This document shows positions 5,620 to 13,222 of a DNA stretch of 18,231 nucleotides, one piece after another. Both the position numbers and the translations under genes were made by a program. The first letter of the stretch is position 1. Every line of letters starts with the position of its first letter. Source of the DNA: Candidatus Subteraquimicrobium carltonvillense. GTDB taxonomy: Bacteria; Actinomycetota; Aquicultoria; Subteraquimicrobiales; Subteraquimicrobiaceae. The DNA lies in assembly GCA_002339355.1 (NCBI GenBank), contig DDKQ01000083.1, positions 18,009 to 36,239 on the forward strand, given 5' to 3'. A model generated the notes under the pieces. The model saw only the letters and a program-made list of their open reading frames with translations. It did not search any database and had not been told where the DNA came from.

Positions 5620-6846
5620 ATGGAATTGATAAGTCCGGAAGAGGCAAAGTCCATTGTTTTAAATGAGGTTAAAACACTTTCCCCATGTGAATTGGATATC
5701 CTGGATAGCTTGGGTTCCGTCCTTGCCCAAGATGTGGTATCGGATATGGATATCCCACCTTTTGATAACTCAGCAATGGATGGTTTTGCCGTTAAAGCCA
5801 GTGATACCAAAGGAGCTTCAAAGGAAAATCCCGTGAGGCTCAAGATAGTCGACGATCAGCCAGCGGGACGGGTAACCAAGGTTGTTGTAACCTCTGGCGT
5901 TGCAGTGAAGGTTATGACCGGAGCACCCATACCCAAAGGTGCAGACGCGGTGATTAGAGTGGAGGATACTCAAACTTCCGGGGAGTGGGTATATATTCTA
6001 CAAGAGGTCAAAGAAGGTCAAGATATTCGCCTTGCCGGAGAGGATGTAAGAAAGGGGGAAACGGTCATAAGATCGGGTACGGTGATCGGTCCTTCCCAGA
6101 TTGGAATCCTGGCCTCTTTGGGTAAAAGCAAAGTAATGGTCCTGCCCCGCCCAAGTGTGGCCATTTTGTGTACTGGAGATGAACTGGTGGAGATAGACGA
6201 GCCACTTCCCATGGGTAAGATAAGGGATAGCAACAGTTATTCCACGGCTGCTCAGGTGATTGCCTGCGGAGCCAGACCCGTGAGGTTGGGCATTGCTAGA
6301 GATACCGTGGAGAGCATCAGTGCCAAGCTAAGAGAAGCTCTTCATTGCGATGTGATCGTAACAACCGCCGGCGTATCCGTGGGGGAGCACGATATAGTCA
6401 AAGATGTAATCGAGGATCTTGGTGCGGAGCTCAAGTTCTGGAGGGTAGCTCAAAGACCGGGCATGCCCCTAGCCTTTTGGATGTTTAAAGGCAAGCCAGT
6501 CTTTGGATTGCCCGGAAACCCGGGAGCCTCGATGATTTGCTTTGAGGAATATGTGCGCCCCGCCCTCCTTAAGATGATGGGCAGAACAAAGCTCTTCCGC
6601 CCCGAGATTGAGGCTGTTCTAACTCAGGATATCAAAAAGAAACCCGGAAGGATGCACTACGTAAGGGTTCGTGTGGAGCGCAAGAATGGTGAGTACTATG
6701 CCACCAGCGCGGGTCCTCAAGGATCCGGGATTTTGAAGACCATGTCTTTGGCAAACGGTTTAGCCTTAATTCCAAAGGATGCACCTTTAATAAAGGCGGG
6801 AGAGAAGGTGAAGGTTCATCTGATAGATATGCCGGAAGATCACTAA
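5620..6846 (+). CDS. moeA: MoeA, molybdopterin molybdenumtransferase
   Basis: A cytoplasmic enzyme that inserts molybdate or tungstate into adenylylated molybdopterin made by Mog/MogA. The 408 residues carry IPPFDNSAMDGFAV (45-58), MTGAPIPKGADAVIRVED, GEDVRKGE, the central MoaB/Mog-like fold with LCTGDELVE and TTAGVSVGEHD, the active-site RPGMPLAFW and GLPGNPGASM, and a C-terminal beta domain to LID. The length is standard. The start at ATG 5620 has a strong AAGGGGGG site. It heads a moeA-moaA-moaC-MOSC-mog run and is preceded by a 430-bp gene-free region. In organisms with several MoeA paralogues, one may be tungsten-specific, and the tupC neighbour is compatible with that. Confidence 0.96.
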   Translation: MELISPEEAKSIVLNEVKTLSPCELDILDSLGSVLAQDVVSDMDIPPFDNSAMDGFAVKASDTKGASKENPVRLKIVDDQPAGRVTKVVVTSGVAVKVMTGAPIPKGADAVIRVEDTQTSGEWVYILQEVKEGQDIRLAGEDVRKGETVIRSGTVIGPSQIGILASLGKSKVMVLPRPSVAILCTGDELVEIDEPLPMGKIRDSNSYSTAAQVIACGARPVRLGIARDTVESISAKLREALHCDVIVTTAGVSVGEHDIVKDVIEDLGAELKFWRVAQRPGMPLAFWMFKGKPVFGLPGNPGASMICFEEYVRPALLKMMGRTKLFRPEIEAVLTQDIKKKPGRMHYVRVRVERKNGEYYATSAGPQGSGILKTMSLANGLALIPKDAPLIKAGEKVKVHLIDMPEDH

Positions 6847-6849
6847 CTC

Positions 6850-6911
6850 GTCGCAGGTAGCATGTCGCAGGTGGCAGGAAAGGCATGCAACCTGCAACCT
6901 GTATCCTGCGA
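6850..6911. repeat. Inverted heptad arrays between moeA and moaA
   Basis: Left arm: GTCGCAG, GTAGCAT, GTCGCAG, GTGGCAG (6850-6877). Right arm: CATGCAA, CCTGCAA, CCTGTAT, CCTGCGA (6884-6911). The reverse complement of the right arm repeats the left-arm type, giving a potential hairpin that occupies nearly the whole moeA-moaA gap. An alternative in-frame ATG for moaA at 6885 lies inside it and is unlikely to be used. Confidence 0.72.
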
Positions 6912-6929
6912 CGGAAAGCGAGAGGTCAT

Positions 6930-7904
6930 ATGCCTGAGCTAATTGATTCTTATAAGCGAAAAATAGATTATTTGAGGGTATCAATAACCGATAGATGTAA
7001 CTTGCGGTGCATTTATTGTATGCCCAAGGAAGGAATTAAGCCAAAACCTCACAGCGAAATTCTCACCTACGAAGAAATTGAACTTTTTGCCAAGTGCGCC
7101 GTAAAGGTGGGCATTTCTAAGATAAGACTCACCGGTGGAGAACCCCTTGTGCGCAGGGATGTCGTAGACTTGGTGCACCGTCTCTCTCAAATTTCGGATC
7201 TCAAGGACATGTCCTTGACCACCAATGGCATTCTGCTCAAAGATTATGCTAAGGCTCTTGTTGATGCGGGGCTAAAGCGCATCAATATCAGCCTGGATTC
7301 TTTGGAACCGGAGGTCTATCGTCGTCTAACGCGGGGAGGCGATGTCAGGAGGGCCTTGGAAGGGATGAATGCCGCTCTCGAAGTGGGACTTCATCCAGTA
7401 AAGATTAACGTGGTCGTTTTGCGAAGCCTAAACGAAGATCTCAAAAAATTCGCTGAACTCATCCTTGAGTATCCGGTTCATGTAAGATTCATCGAATATA
7501 TGCCCTTCAACCAAGAGCTAAATTATGAGGATAGATTCGTATCCTGTGCGGAAATGATGGAAAAGCTCAAGGATTTTGGGGGATTGGAGGAGGTGTTTTC
7601 TCCCTTGGGAGCGGGCCCCGCCAGATACTATACATTTAAAGGAGCTCGGGGAACCCTGGGTTTCATCAGTCCCATTAGCGGTCATTTTTGTTCCAAATGC
7701 AATCGCCTTCGCTTGACCGCCGATGGCAGATTGAGAACCTGTCTCTTCTCTGAGGAAGAGATAAATGTGAAGAAAGTTCTTCGTGGGGGATCCGAGCGAA
7801 GGATAATGGAGTTAATAAGAGAAGCTCTTATTAACAAGCCCAAGGATAGGATGTCGATCCGAAAGGCGAGTTTAAAGCGTAGGATGTCTCAGATTGGAGG
7901 ATGA
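6930..7904 (+). CDS. moaA: MoaA, GTP 3',8-cyclase (radical SAM)
   Basis: The first committed enzyme of molybdopterin synthesis. It converts GTP to 3',8-cyclo-7,8-dihydro-GTP with SAM radical chemistry. The 324 residues have the N-terminal cluster motif CNLRCIYC (Cys23, Cys27, Cys30), LTGGEPLVRRD, and the second cluster Cys254, Cys257 and Cys271 in CSKCNRLRLTADGRLRTC. They end in Gly-Gly, the tail needed for catalysis in this family. ATG 6930 is chosen because AGAGG lies 4 nt upstream and the protein then starts like its homologues. The longer form from 6885 is read from a repeat array. The stop overlaps the moaC ribosome-binding region. Confidence 0.96.
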   Translation: MPELIDSYKRKIDYLRVSITDRCNLRCIYCMPKEGIKPKPHSEILTYEEIELFAKCAVKVGISKIRLTGGEPLVRRDVVDLVHRLSQISDLKDMSLTTNGILLKDYAKALVDAGLKRINISLDSLEPEVYRRLTRGGDVRRALEGMNAALEVGLHPVKINVVVLRSLNEDLKKFAELILEYPVHVRFIEYMPFNQELNYEDRFVSCAEMMEKLKDFGGLEEVFSPLGAGPARYYTFKGARGTLGFISPISGHFCSKCNRLRLTADGRLRTCLFSEEEINVKKVLRGGSERRIMELIREALINKPKDRMSIRKASLKRRMSQIGG

Positions 7905-7905
7905 A

Positions 7906-8391
7906 ATGAAGGAATTTACGCACATAGATGAGCATGGGAGAGCCAGGATGGTCGATGTAAGTGAAAAAGAGCCCACCGTTCGGGAGGCCATAGCCAGGGG
8001 GCGGGTTAGTATGTCCCCGGAGACTTTGAAGCTGATCAAAACCGGTGGCATAAGGAAGGGCGATGTTCTAGCTGTGGCCCAGGTGGCGGGGATCATGGCT
8101 GCCAAGAGAACGTCGGAACTCATTCCCATGTGTCATCCTCTTCAAATTACCGCCGTGGATATCGACTTTTCCATGAATGATGAGGATTCTACGGTGGAAA
8201 TCGAAGCTGTGGTCAAGACTCGCGATAGAACCGGTGTGGAGATGGAAGCTCTCGTCGCCGTTTCCGCCGCTGCACTGACCATTTACGATATGTGCAAAGC
8301 TGTTGACAGAGCGATCACCCTGACGGATATAAGGCTGGTGAAGAAAACGGGTGGTAAATCGGGCACCTTCATTAGAGAGGGAGAGGTATGA
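7906..8391 (+). CDS. moaC: MoaC, cyclic pyranopterin monophosphate synthase
   Basis: Works directly after MoaA to form cPMP. The 161 residues show the family landmarks THIDEHGRARMVDVSEKEPT, AKRTSELIPMCHPLQIT, VEIEAVVKTRDRTGVEMEAL, and the catalytic-site run YDMCKAVDRAITL, followed by LVKKTGGKSGTF. ATG 7906 has GGAGG (7896-7900) five nt upstream, inside the 3' end of moaA. It starts 1 nt after the moaA stop, so the two are coupled. Length and motifs are ordinary. The stop is followed immediately by a heptad array. Confidence 0.96.
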   Translation: MKEFTHIDEHGRARMVDVSEKEPTVREAIARGRVSMSPETLKLIKTGGIRKGDVLAVAQVAGIMAAKRTSELIPMCHPLQITAVDIDFSMNDEDSTVEIEAVVKTRDRTGVEMEALVAVSAAALTIYDMCKAVDRAITLTDIRLVKKTGGKSGTFIREGEV

Positions 8392-8395
8392 AGCG

Positions 8396-8472
8396 TTCAA
8401 GGTTCAAGGTTCAAGGTTCAGGGAAATTAAACCAACAATCAACAATCAACAACCAACAACGAACAACGGGTC
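8396..8472 (+). repeat. Two-part heptad array between moaC and the MOSC gene
   Basis: Four TTCAAGG/TTCAGGG units (8396-8423), one AAATTAA (8424-8430), then ACCAACA, ATCAACA, ATCAACA, ACCAACA, ACGAACA and ACGGGTC (8431-8472) run on in the same 7-bp register without a break. Two unrelated unit sequences thus share one period. The array fills the gap and ends 3 bp before the GTG start of the next gene. Confidence 0.8.
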
Positions 8473-8475
8473 GGG

Positions 8476-8928
8476 GTGGTGGTTTCGGTTAATATCAGTG
8501 CCAAAAAGAGCGTTCGCAAGAAAAGAGTTGGGCATTGCAAAATATTGGCTTCTCATGGGCTGAAAGGCGATGCTCATGCCGGCGGATGGCATCGCCAGGT
8601 GAGTTTGCTCGCCGAAGAGAGCATAAAGAGGATGCAAAAGCTCGGATTCGATGTGGGTCCCGGCGATTTTGCCGAGAATATAACCACTCGGGGTATCGAT
8701 CTTTTGTCAATCCCCGTGGGGGCTCGCTTAAAAATTGGAGAGGGGATAATGTTGGAAGTTACCCAACACGGGAAAACATGCCATACTAAATGCGCTATCT
8801 ATTACCAGCTGAAGGAGTGCATCATGCCCAAGGAGGGAATATTTGCAAGGGTACTTAAAGGCGGCGAAATAAAAATCGGAGATGAAATAAGGGTTTTCAA
8901 ATCCATTATACCAGGTGAGCTGAAATGA
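8476..8928 (+). CDS. MOSC-domain protein, stand-alone
   Basis: A 150-residue protein that is essentially one MOSC domain, the sulphur-carrier module also found at the C-terminus of Moco sulphurases. Visible landmarks are VVSVNISAKKSVRKK at the N-terminus, GDAHAG, QVSLLAEESI, GDFAENITTRGIDL, IGARLKIGEG-like strand segments, and the cysteine run GKTCHTKCAIYYQ, then CIMPKEGIFARVLKGG. This kind lies next to, or is fused with, MogA in other anaerobes, so a role in cofactor maturation or sulphuration is likely. GTG 8476 is chosen from the conserved N-terminus. No good Shine-Dalgarno site is visible because a heptad array lies directly upstream. It overlaps mog by 4 nt. Confidence 0.9.
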   Translation: MVVSVNISAKKSVRKKRVGHCKILASHGLKGDAHAGGWHRQVSLLAEESIKRMQKLGFDVGPGDFAENITTRGIDLLSIPVGARLKIGEGIMLEVTQHGKTCHTKCAIYYQLKECIMPKEGIFARVLKGGEIKIGDEIRVFKSIIPGELK

Positions 8929-9422
8929 ACATAAAGGTTGCCATTTTAACCGTAAGTGATAAGGGTTTTCGAGGAGAACGTGAGGATTTAAGCGGAAGAG
9001 TTATTGTCGAGAAAATGACTTCTTTGGGAGCGGAAATCGTCCATCAGGAGATAGTCCCCGATGAATTGGACATCATTTCACAAAGGTTGAGGCATTTGGC
9101 GGATGAGATCGATGCAGATCTCATACTCACCACGGGCGGTACGGGACTCTCTCCTAGGGATGTAACACCTGAAGCCACAAGAGCCGTCATCGACAGGGAA
9201 GTTCCGGGGTTTGCCGAAGCCATGCGTCATGAAAGTCTGAAAGTCACTCCTCATGCCATGCTATCCAGGGCGGCGAGTGGAATAAGAAAGCAAACTTTAA
9301 TCATCAATCTTCCGGGAAGTCCAAAGGCGGTCAAGGAATGCTTAGATGTCATCTTACCTGCTATTCCCCATGGCATAGAAATCATTCGGGGAAGAGGTGG
9401 GGAGTGTGCTCCCACCAAATAA
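8925..9422 (+). CDS. mog: MogA/MoaB-family molybdopterin adenylyltransferase
   Basis: Activates molybdopterin by adenylylation before MoeA inserts the metal. The 165 residues carry AILTVSDKGFRGEREDLSG near the N-terminus, ADLILTTGGTGLSPRDVTPE with the TTGGTG substrate loop, EVPGFAEAMR, MLSRAASGIRKQTLIINLPG and SPKAVKE. All are standard in Mog/MoaB. The ATG overlaps the MOSC stop (ATGA at 8925-8928), which indicates coupled translation and probably a functional pair. Whether it is called MogA or MoaB cannot be settled from sequence alone. It ends the Mo-cofactor run. Confidence 0.94.
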   Translation: MNIKVAILTVSDKGFRGEREDLSGRVIVEKMTSLGAEIVHQEIVPDELDIISQRLRHLADEIDADLILTTGGTGLSPRDVTPEATRAVIDREVPGFAEAMRHESLKVTPHAMLSRAASGIRKQTLIINLPGSPKAVKECLDVILPAIPHGIEIIRGRGGECAPTK

Positions 9423-9433
9423 GTTGAATTTAT

Positions 9434-9463
9434 TTGTCTCTTGATTGAAAATTTTGGTAGAAT
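9434..9463 (+). promoter_or_regulatory. Probable promoter of the ccm operon
   Basis: TTGTCT (9434-9439) is separated by 18 bp from TAGAAT (9458-9463), which is preceded by TG plus one base (an extended -10). It lies in the only sizeable gap between mog and ccmE, with ATG about 33 bp downstream. It resembles the housekeeping sigma-factor consensus, but is not proven. Confidence 0.42.
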
Positions 9464-9495
9464 TAAGCTGTTATTTGCCAATCGAGGAGGAGAAT

Positions 9496-9873
9496 ATGGA
9501 GAGAAGAACCCGGATACTGATAACGGTAGTCATCGTCCTCATCCTTCTGGGCTATCTGGTCTATTCTACGGTGGGAGGCTCCTTCTTGTATTATAGAACG
9601 GTTAGCGAGGTAAAGATGGATGAGTCTTTGCACGGCAAACCGGTCAGGGTCATCGGTAAAGTTGTGAAGGACTCCTTCGAGGAGAAAGAAAGTGGTTATA
9701 GATTTAAGATATCCGATGGAAAGGAAGAAATTCTCGTTCTTTATAAAGGCATTTTACCCTCCACTTTCAAGGAGGATGCTGAGGTCATCGCCGAAGGAAT
9801 TTATGAACGAGGTGTCGGGATAAGGGCGAAGAATCTTCTTGCCAGGTGTCCCTCCAAGTATATCACCAAATGA
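9496..9873 (+). CDS. ccmE: CcmE, haem chaperone for cytochrome c maturation (CxxxY variant)
   Basis: A membrane-anchored periplasmic chaperone that receives haem exported with CcmC/CcmA/CcmB help and passes it to CcmF. The 125 residues have one N-terminal membrane helix (RILITVVIVLILLGYLVYST), then an OB-fold beta domain: VRVIGKVV, YRFKISDGKEEILVLYKG and DAEVIAEGIY. They end LLARCPSKYITK. The usual haem-binding HxxxY is replaced by Cys118-x-x-x-Tyr122, the variant known from archaea and Desulfovibrio. ATG 9496 is preceded by GAGGAGG. An in-frame start at 9445 would place residues before the signal anchor and is rejected. It is the first gene of ccmEFABCD. Confidence 0.93.
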   Translation: MERRTRILITVVIVLILLGYLVYSTVGGSFLYYRTVSEVKMDESLHGKPVRVIGKVVKDSFEEKESGYRFKISDGKEEILVLYKGILPSTFKEDAEVIAEGIYERGVGIRAKNLLARCPSKYITK

Positions 9874-9885
9874 TGAGAGGAAAAG

Positions 9886-11814
9886 ATGGCCATACTGGGA
9901 AAGGTTGCAATCTGGCTTTCACTTTTGGTCTCCATTTCGGCGGTTTGTGTTCTTTTATATGGGATCAAAACAAGGCGTAAAAAATATGTTGAGGCTGGGC
10001 GAACTGCCGCTATTTTAACTTTCGTTTTCATAACCGTAGCTTCCCTTGTGCTTTTAGTTGCCTTAGTGAACAGGAATTTCTCCATTGCCTATGTCGCCAA
10101 CCACACGAGTACACTTCTTCCCTTATCCTACACAATCGCCGCTTTCTGGGCTGGGCAAGAGGGTTCTCTGCTCCTCTGGCTGTGGCTCATATCCCTTTTC
10201 ACCCTGATCTTCATAGTCTGGGGTAAAAGAAATGTTTTTGACCTCTATGCATTATCCATTTTGCTATTGGTACAGGCTTTCTTCATTTTTCTATTGGCCA
10301 TTCCCGTGAGTCCCTTTACGGAGGCTCCCTTTCTCATGCATGAGGGACGAGGCTTGAATCCTCTTCTTCAGCACTTTCAGATGATCTTCCATCCCCCCAC
10401 TCTTTTTGTGGGTTTTGCCGCTTTCACATTGCCCTTTGCTATGGCAATGGCGGCTCTGCTAACCAGAGGACGGGGTATCGATTGGCTTGAGAGGTGTAGG
10501 AGATGGGCCCTTTTCGCCTGGACTTTCCTAAGCGTTGGAATATTTTTGGGGGGCCTTTGGGCCTACGAGGTACTCGGTTGGGGAGGTTACTGGGCCTGGG
10601 ACCCCGTTGAGAACGCATCCCTATTTCCCTGGTTTACCGGTACCGCACTGCTCCATTCCTGCGTTGCATATCGAAAGCGAAAGATCTTGAGGATGTGGAC
10701 GGTTGCACTTACCATCGCCACATTTTTGCTTTGCATCCTGGCCACCTTCCTTACGCGCAGTGGGATCATCTCCTCCGTGCATGCCTTTGGCGTATCCCCC
10801 GTCGGTCCTTATTTTTTGTGGTTTATGATTCTTGTCTTCCTGATATCCTTCGGGATACTCATTTACACATATAAAGATTTCAGAGGCGAAGGGGAGGTCA
10901 ACCTCCTCTCTAGGGAATACGGTTTTCATCTCAATAATCTGGTCATGGTCTTCTGTACCCTTGTGATTTTGATCGGGACTATGTTTCCCATCTTTTCATC
11001 GCTGGTCATTGGAGAGCAGATTTCCCCCGGTCCCGAGTTTTACCAGAGATTGGCGGTACCTTTGGGACTCATCTATCTATTTCTCATGGGCATTTGCCCC
11101 ATATTGGGGTGGCGTCAGACATCCTTTTCCAAGGTCAAGAGAGATATCTTTTACCCCATTATCCTTGGTGCGATCGTCGCCATAGCCATCTATCTGTCAT
11201 GGGACAGGTCTTTGAAGGGGAGTGTCGCCTTTTTCATTTGTGCTTTCGCCGCGGTGGGAGTGGCACAAACCTTCATTCGAGAGGTCAGGGCTCGGCGAAG
11301 GCAAACGAAGAAAGGGCTTCTGGTATCCCTTTGGTATCTCGTTTCCACCAATAGGGCTAGATACGGAGGATTAATCGCCCATCTGTCCATCGCAATAATG
11401 GTAGTGGGGCTCATCGGTACCACTTTTTATAAGGTAGACACTAAAACGTCGCTGGCAAAAAATGAAACCTTCGAGGTGAAAGACATAAAGTTAAGTTACG
11501 AGGATATATTATTTGAGAGGGAAGTGGACAAGGAGACCGTGGGGGCGCGACTGACTCTTTACGAAGGCGGAAAGAGAAAAGGTGTCCTCACCCCTCGAAT
11601 TGTCTACCACTATATTGAGGAAACTTCGATCGCAAGGGTTGCCATCGAAGATAATTTGCTCAGAGACATCTTTGTAGCCTTGGAGAAGATCGGTAGGGAC
11701 CATTCAGTCCTTCTACACGTAATGATAAATCCCTTTATATCCTGGCTCTGGATTGGATGTATTCTTCTTTTCATGGGCACCGTCCTCGCCCTCTGGCCTG
11801 GTCAAAAACCTTAA
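9886..11814 (+). CDS. ccmF: CcmF, haem lyase subunit of cytochrome c maturation
   Basis: A large integral membrane protein that, with CcmH in classical systems, ligates haem from CcmE to apocytochrome c. It has 642 residues (E. coli CcmF is about 650) and many hydrophobic helices. The haem-handling WWD motif reads GGYWAWDPVENASLFPWFTG (about 233-252). Other landmarks are SLLLWLWLISLF, MHEGRGLNPLLQHFQMIFHP, FLTRSGIISSVHAFG and a C-terminal periplasmic domain before the last helix. It sits 12 nt after ccmE with a GAGAGGAAAAG ribosome-binding region. No ccmH follows here. Confidence 0.96.
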   Translation: MAILGKVAIWLSLLVSISAVCVLLYGIKTRRKKYVEAGRTAAILTFVFITVASLVLLVALVNRNFSIAYVANHTSTLLPLSYTIAAFWAGQEGSLLLWLWLISLFTLIFIVWGKRNVFDLYALSILLLVQAFFIFLLAIPVSPFTEAPFLMHEGRGLNPLLQHFQMIFHPPTLFVGFAAFTLPFAMAMAALLTRGRGIDWLERCRRWALFAWTFLSVGIFLGGLWAYEVLGWGGYWAWDPVENASLFPWFTGTALLHSCVAYRKRKILRMWTVALTIATFLLCILATFLTRSGIISSVHAFGVSPVGPYFLWFMILVFLISFGILIYTYKDFRGEGEVNLLSREYGFHLNNLVMVFCTLVILIGTMFPIFSSLVIGEQISPGPEFYQRLAVPLGLIYLFLMGICPILGWRQTSFSKVKRDIFYPIILGAIVAIAIYLSWDRSLKGSVAFFICAFAAVGVAQTFIREVRARRRQTKKGLLVSLWYLVSTNRARYGGLIAHLSIAIMVVGLIGTTFYKVDTKTSLAKNETFEVKDIKLSYEDILFEREVDKETVGARLTLYEGGKRKGVLTPRIVYHYIEETSIARVAIEDNLLRDIFVALEKIGRDHSVLLHVMINPFISWLWIGCILLFMGTVLALWPGQKP

Positions 11815-11829
11815 TTCTAGGAGAGAGAA

Positions 11830-12543
11830 ATGCAAGATTCTCCGCTAATAAGGGCTGAAGGTCTTTCAAAAATTTTCGGTCGGAGGAAGGTATTACAGGA
11901 CATAAACTTCGAATTGGAGAAGGGCGAATTTTTGACGATCATCGGTCCAAATGGAGCGGGAAAGACGACGCTGATCAAAATATTGGCCACCCTTGTTTTA
12001 CCCTCATCGGGTTCGGTGAGCATAGATGGTTTTGATCTCCGCAAAGATTCAGTCTCCATTCGGGAAAGAATGGGTTTGATTTCGCACAATCCACTCCTTT
12101 ACGGTGATTTAACCGCCTACGAAAATTTGCTTTTCTACGGTAGGATGTTTGGCATTAAGGATTTGGAGGCGAGGATTTCTCAACTTTTGGAGAAGGTCGA
12201 GTTGGGACATCGAAAGTTCGATGTCGTTCGAACATTCTCCAGAGGAATGCAACAGAGACTTTCCATCGCCAGGGTTCTACTCCACAATCCCTCCATTCTC
12301 CTTCTCGATGAGCCCCACAGCGGTCTGGATCCTCACGCCACCGATATCCTCGATGACCTCTTGGAGAATTTGAAGAGAGAAGATCGTACTTTCATAATGG
12401 CCACCCATAATTTGGAAAAGGGTCTGGAGCATGCCACCTCAATCCTTATCTTGAGTCAAGGAAGGGTGGTTTTTCAGGGGGAGAAACGTGACCTTGACAT
12501 CGCAAATTTAAGGGAAATCTACACCAGGTTTGTGAGCGAATGA
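11830..12543 (+). CDS. ccmA: CcmA, ATPase of the CcmAB haem-release transporter
   Basis: The ABC ATPase that, with CcmB and CcmC, uses ATP to release holo-CcmE from its complex. The 237 residues contain Walker A GPNGAGKTT (39-47), an unusual signature FSRGMQQRLSIARVL in place of LSGGQ (FSRGM is typical of CcmA and other export-type ATPases), Walker B ILLLDEPHSGLDP, and the switch His in MATHN. The start at ATG 11830 has GGAGAG upstream, 15 nt after ccmF. The stop overlaps the ccmB start (ATGA at 12540-12543). Confidence 0.93.
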   Translation: MQDSPLIRAEGLSKIFGRRKVLQDINFELEKGEFLTIIGPNGAGKTTLIKILATLVLPSSGSVSIDGFDLRKDSVSIRERMGLISHNPLLYGDLTAYENLLFYGRMFGIKDLEARISQLLEKVELGHRKFDVVRTFSRGMQQRLSIARVLLHNPSILLLDEPHSGLDPHATDILDDLLENLKREDRTFIMATHNLEKGLEHATSILILSQGRVVFQGEKRDLDIANLREIYTRFVSE

Positions 12544-13220
12544 ACTATATTCGACAGATCCTGACCATCGTCAGTAAGGATATCGCTGCAGAGATTAGAA
12601 CGAAAGAGATGCTCAATTCCATGCTCGTCTTCGTCATCCTCATCATGGTCATCTTTCACTTCGCTTTTGGAGAGGTCTTTGAGGGTGTGGAGATCGCCGT
12701 GGGCATTTTGTGGGGGGCATTTCTATTCGCCGCTGTGCTGGGGCTTAACCGAATCTTCGTCCACGAGAAGGATGAAGGATGCCTGGATGGTTTGATGCTT
12801 TGCCCGACGGATAGAGCGGTGATTTATTTCGGTAAGGTTCTCTCCAGCCTGATCTTTATTTTCGTCGTTCAAATGTTGGCTCTTCCCATATTCTTTGTAT
12901 TCTTCATAAAAATGATTCCCTTATCCAACCTTTGGCTGCTGCTTCTGGTGATAATCTTGAGCAATGTGGGAATCACCTCCGTGGGCACCTTGCTTTCGGC
13001 GATTTCCATCAATACCAAGGCAAGGGATCTCATGTTGCCCATACTCTTTTTCCCGGTGATAATTCCGATTTTAATCGCCGCCGTGAAATTAACCGGTTTA
13101 ATCATGACCGCTTCGAAGTTCTCGGGTGATATTCTCATCTGGCTGAGAATGCTGGCAATTTATGATATCATTTTTTTGCTGGTGGGATTCTTGACCTTTG
13201 AATACGTTTTAGAGGAGTGA
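12540..13220 (+). CDS. ccmB: CcmB, membrane subunit of the CcmAB complex
   Basis: A 226-residue integral membrane protein with six predicted hydrophobic helices. It opens with the family-typical RQILTIVSKDIAAEIRTKEM and carries GLNRIFVHEKDEGCLDGLML, the conserved cytoplasmic loop of CcmB, then LPILFFPVIIPILIAAVKLT. It partners CcmA and is translationally coupled to it by a 4-nt overlap. Length is normal. Confidence 0.95.
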   Translation: MNYIRQILTIVSKDIAAEIRTKEMLNSMLVFVILIMVIFHFAFGEVFEGVEIAVGILWGAFLFAAVLGLNRIFVHEKDEGCLDGLMLCPTDRAVIYFGKVLSSLIFIFVVQMLALPIFFVFFIKMIPLSNLWLLLLVIILSNVGITSVGTLLSAISINTKARDLMLPILFFPVIIPILIAAVKLTGLIMTASKFSGDILIWLRMLAIYDIIFLLVGFLTFEYVLEE

Positions 13221-13222
13221 AC

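Noticed and set aside
6885..6929. Upstream ATG for moaA
   Set aside because: It lies inside the inverted heptad array and adds non-homologous residues. ATG 6930 has AGAGG and the family-typical N-terminus.
8396..8472. CRISPR array or telomere-like repeat
   Set aside because: Units are contiguous 7-mers with no unique spacers, and the unit sequence changes along the array.
8351..8563. Plus-strand ORF across the moaC-MOSC gap
   Set aside because: Its sequence is mostly the heptad array read in another frame, with no ribosome-binding site.
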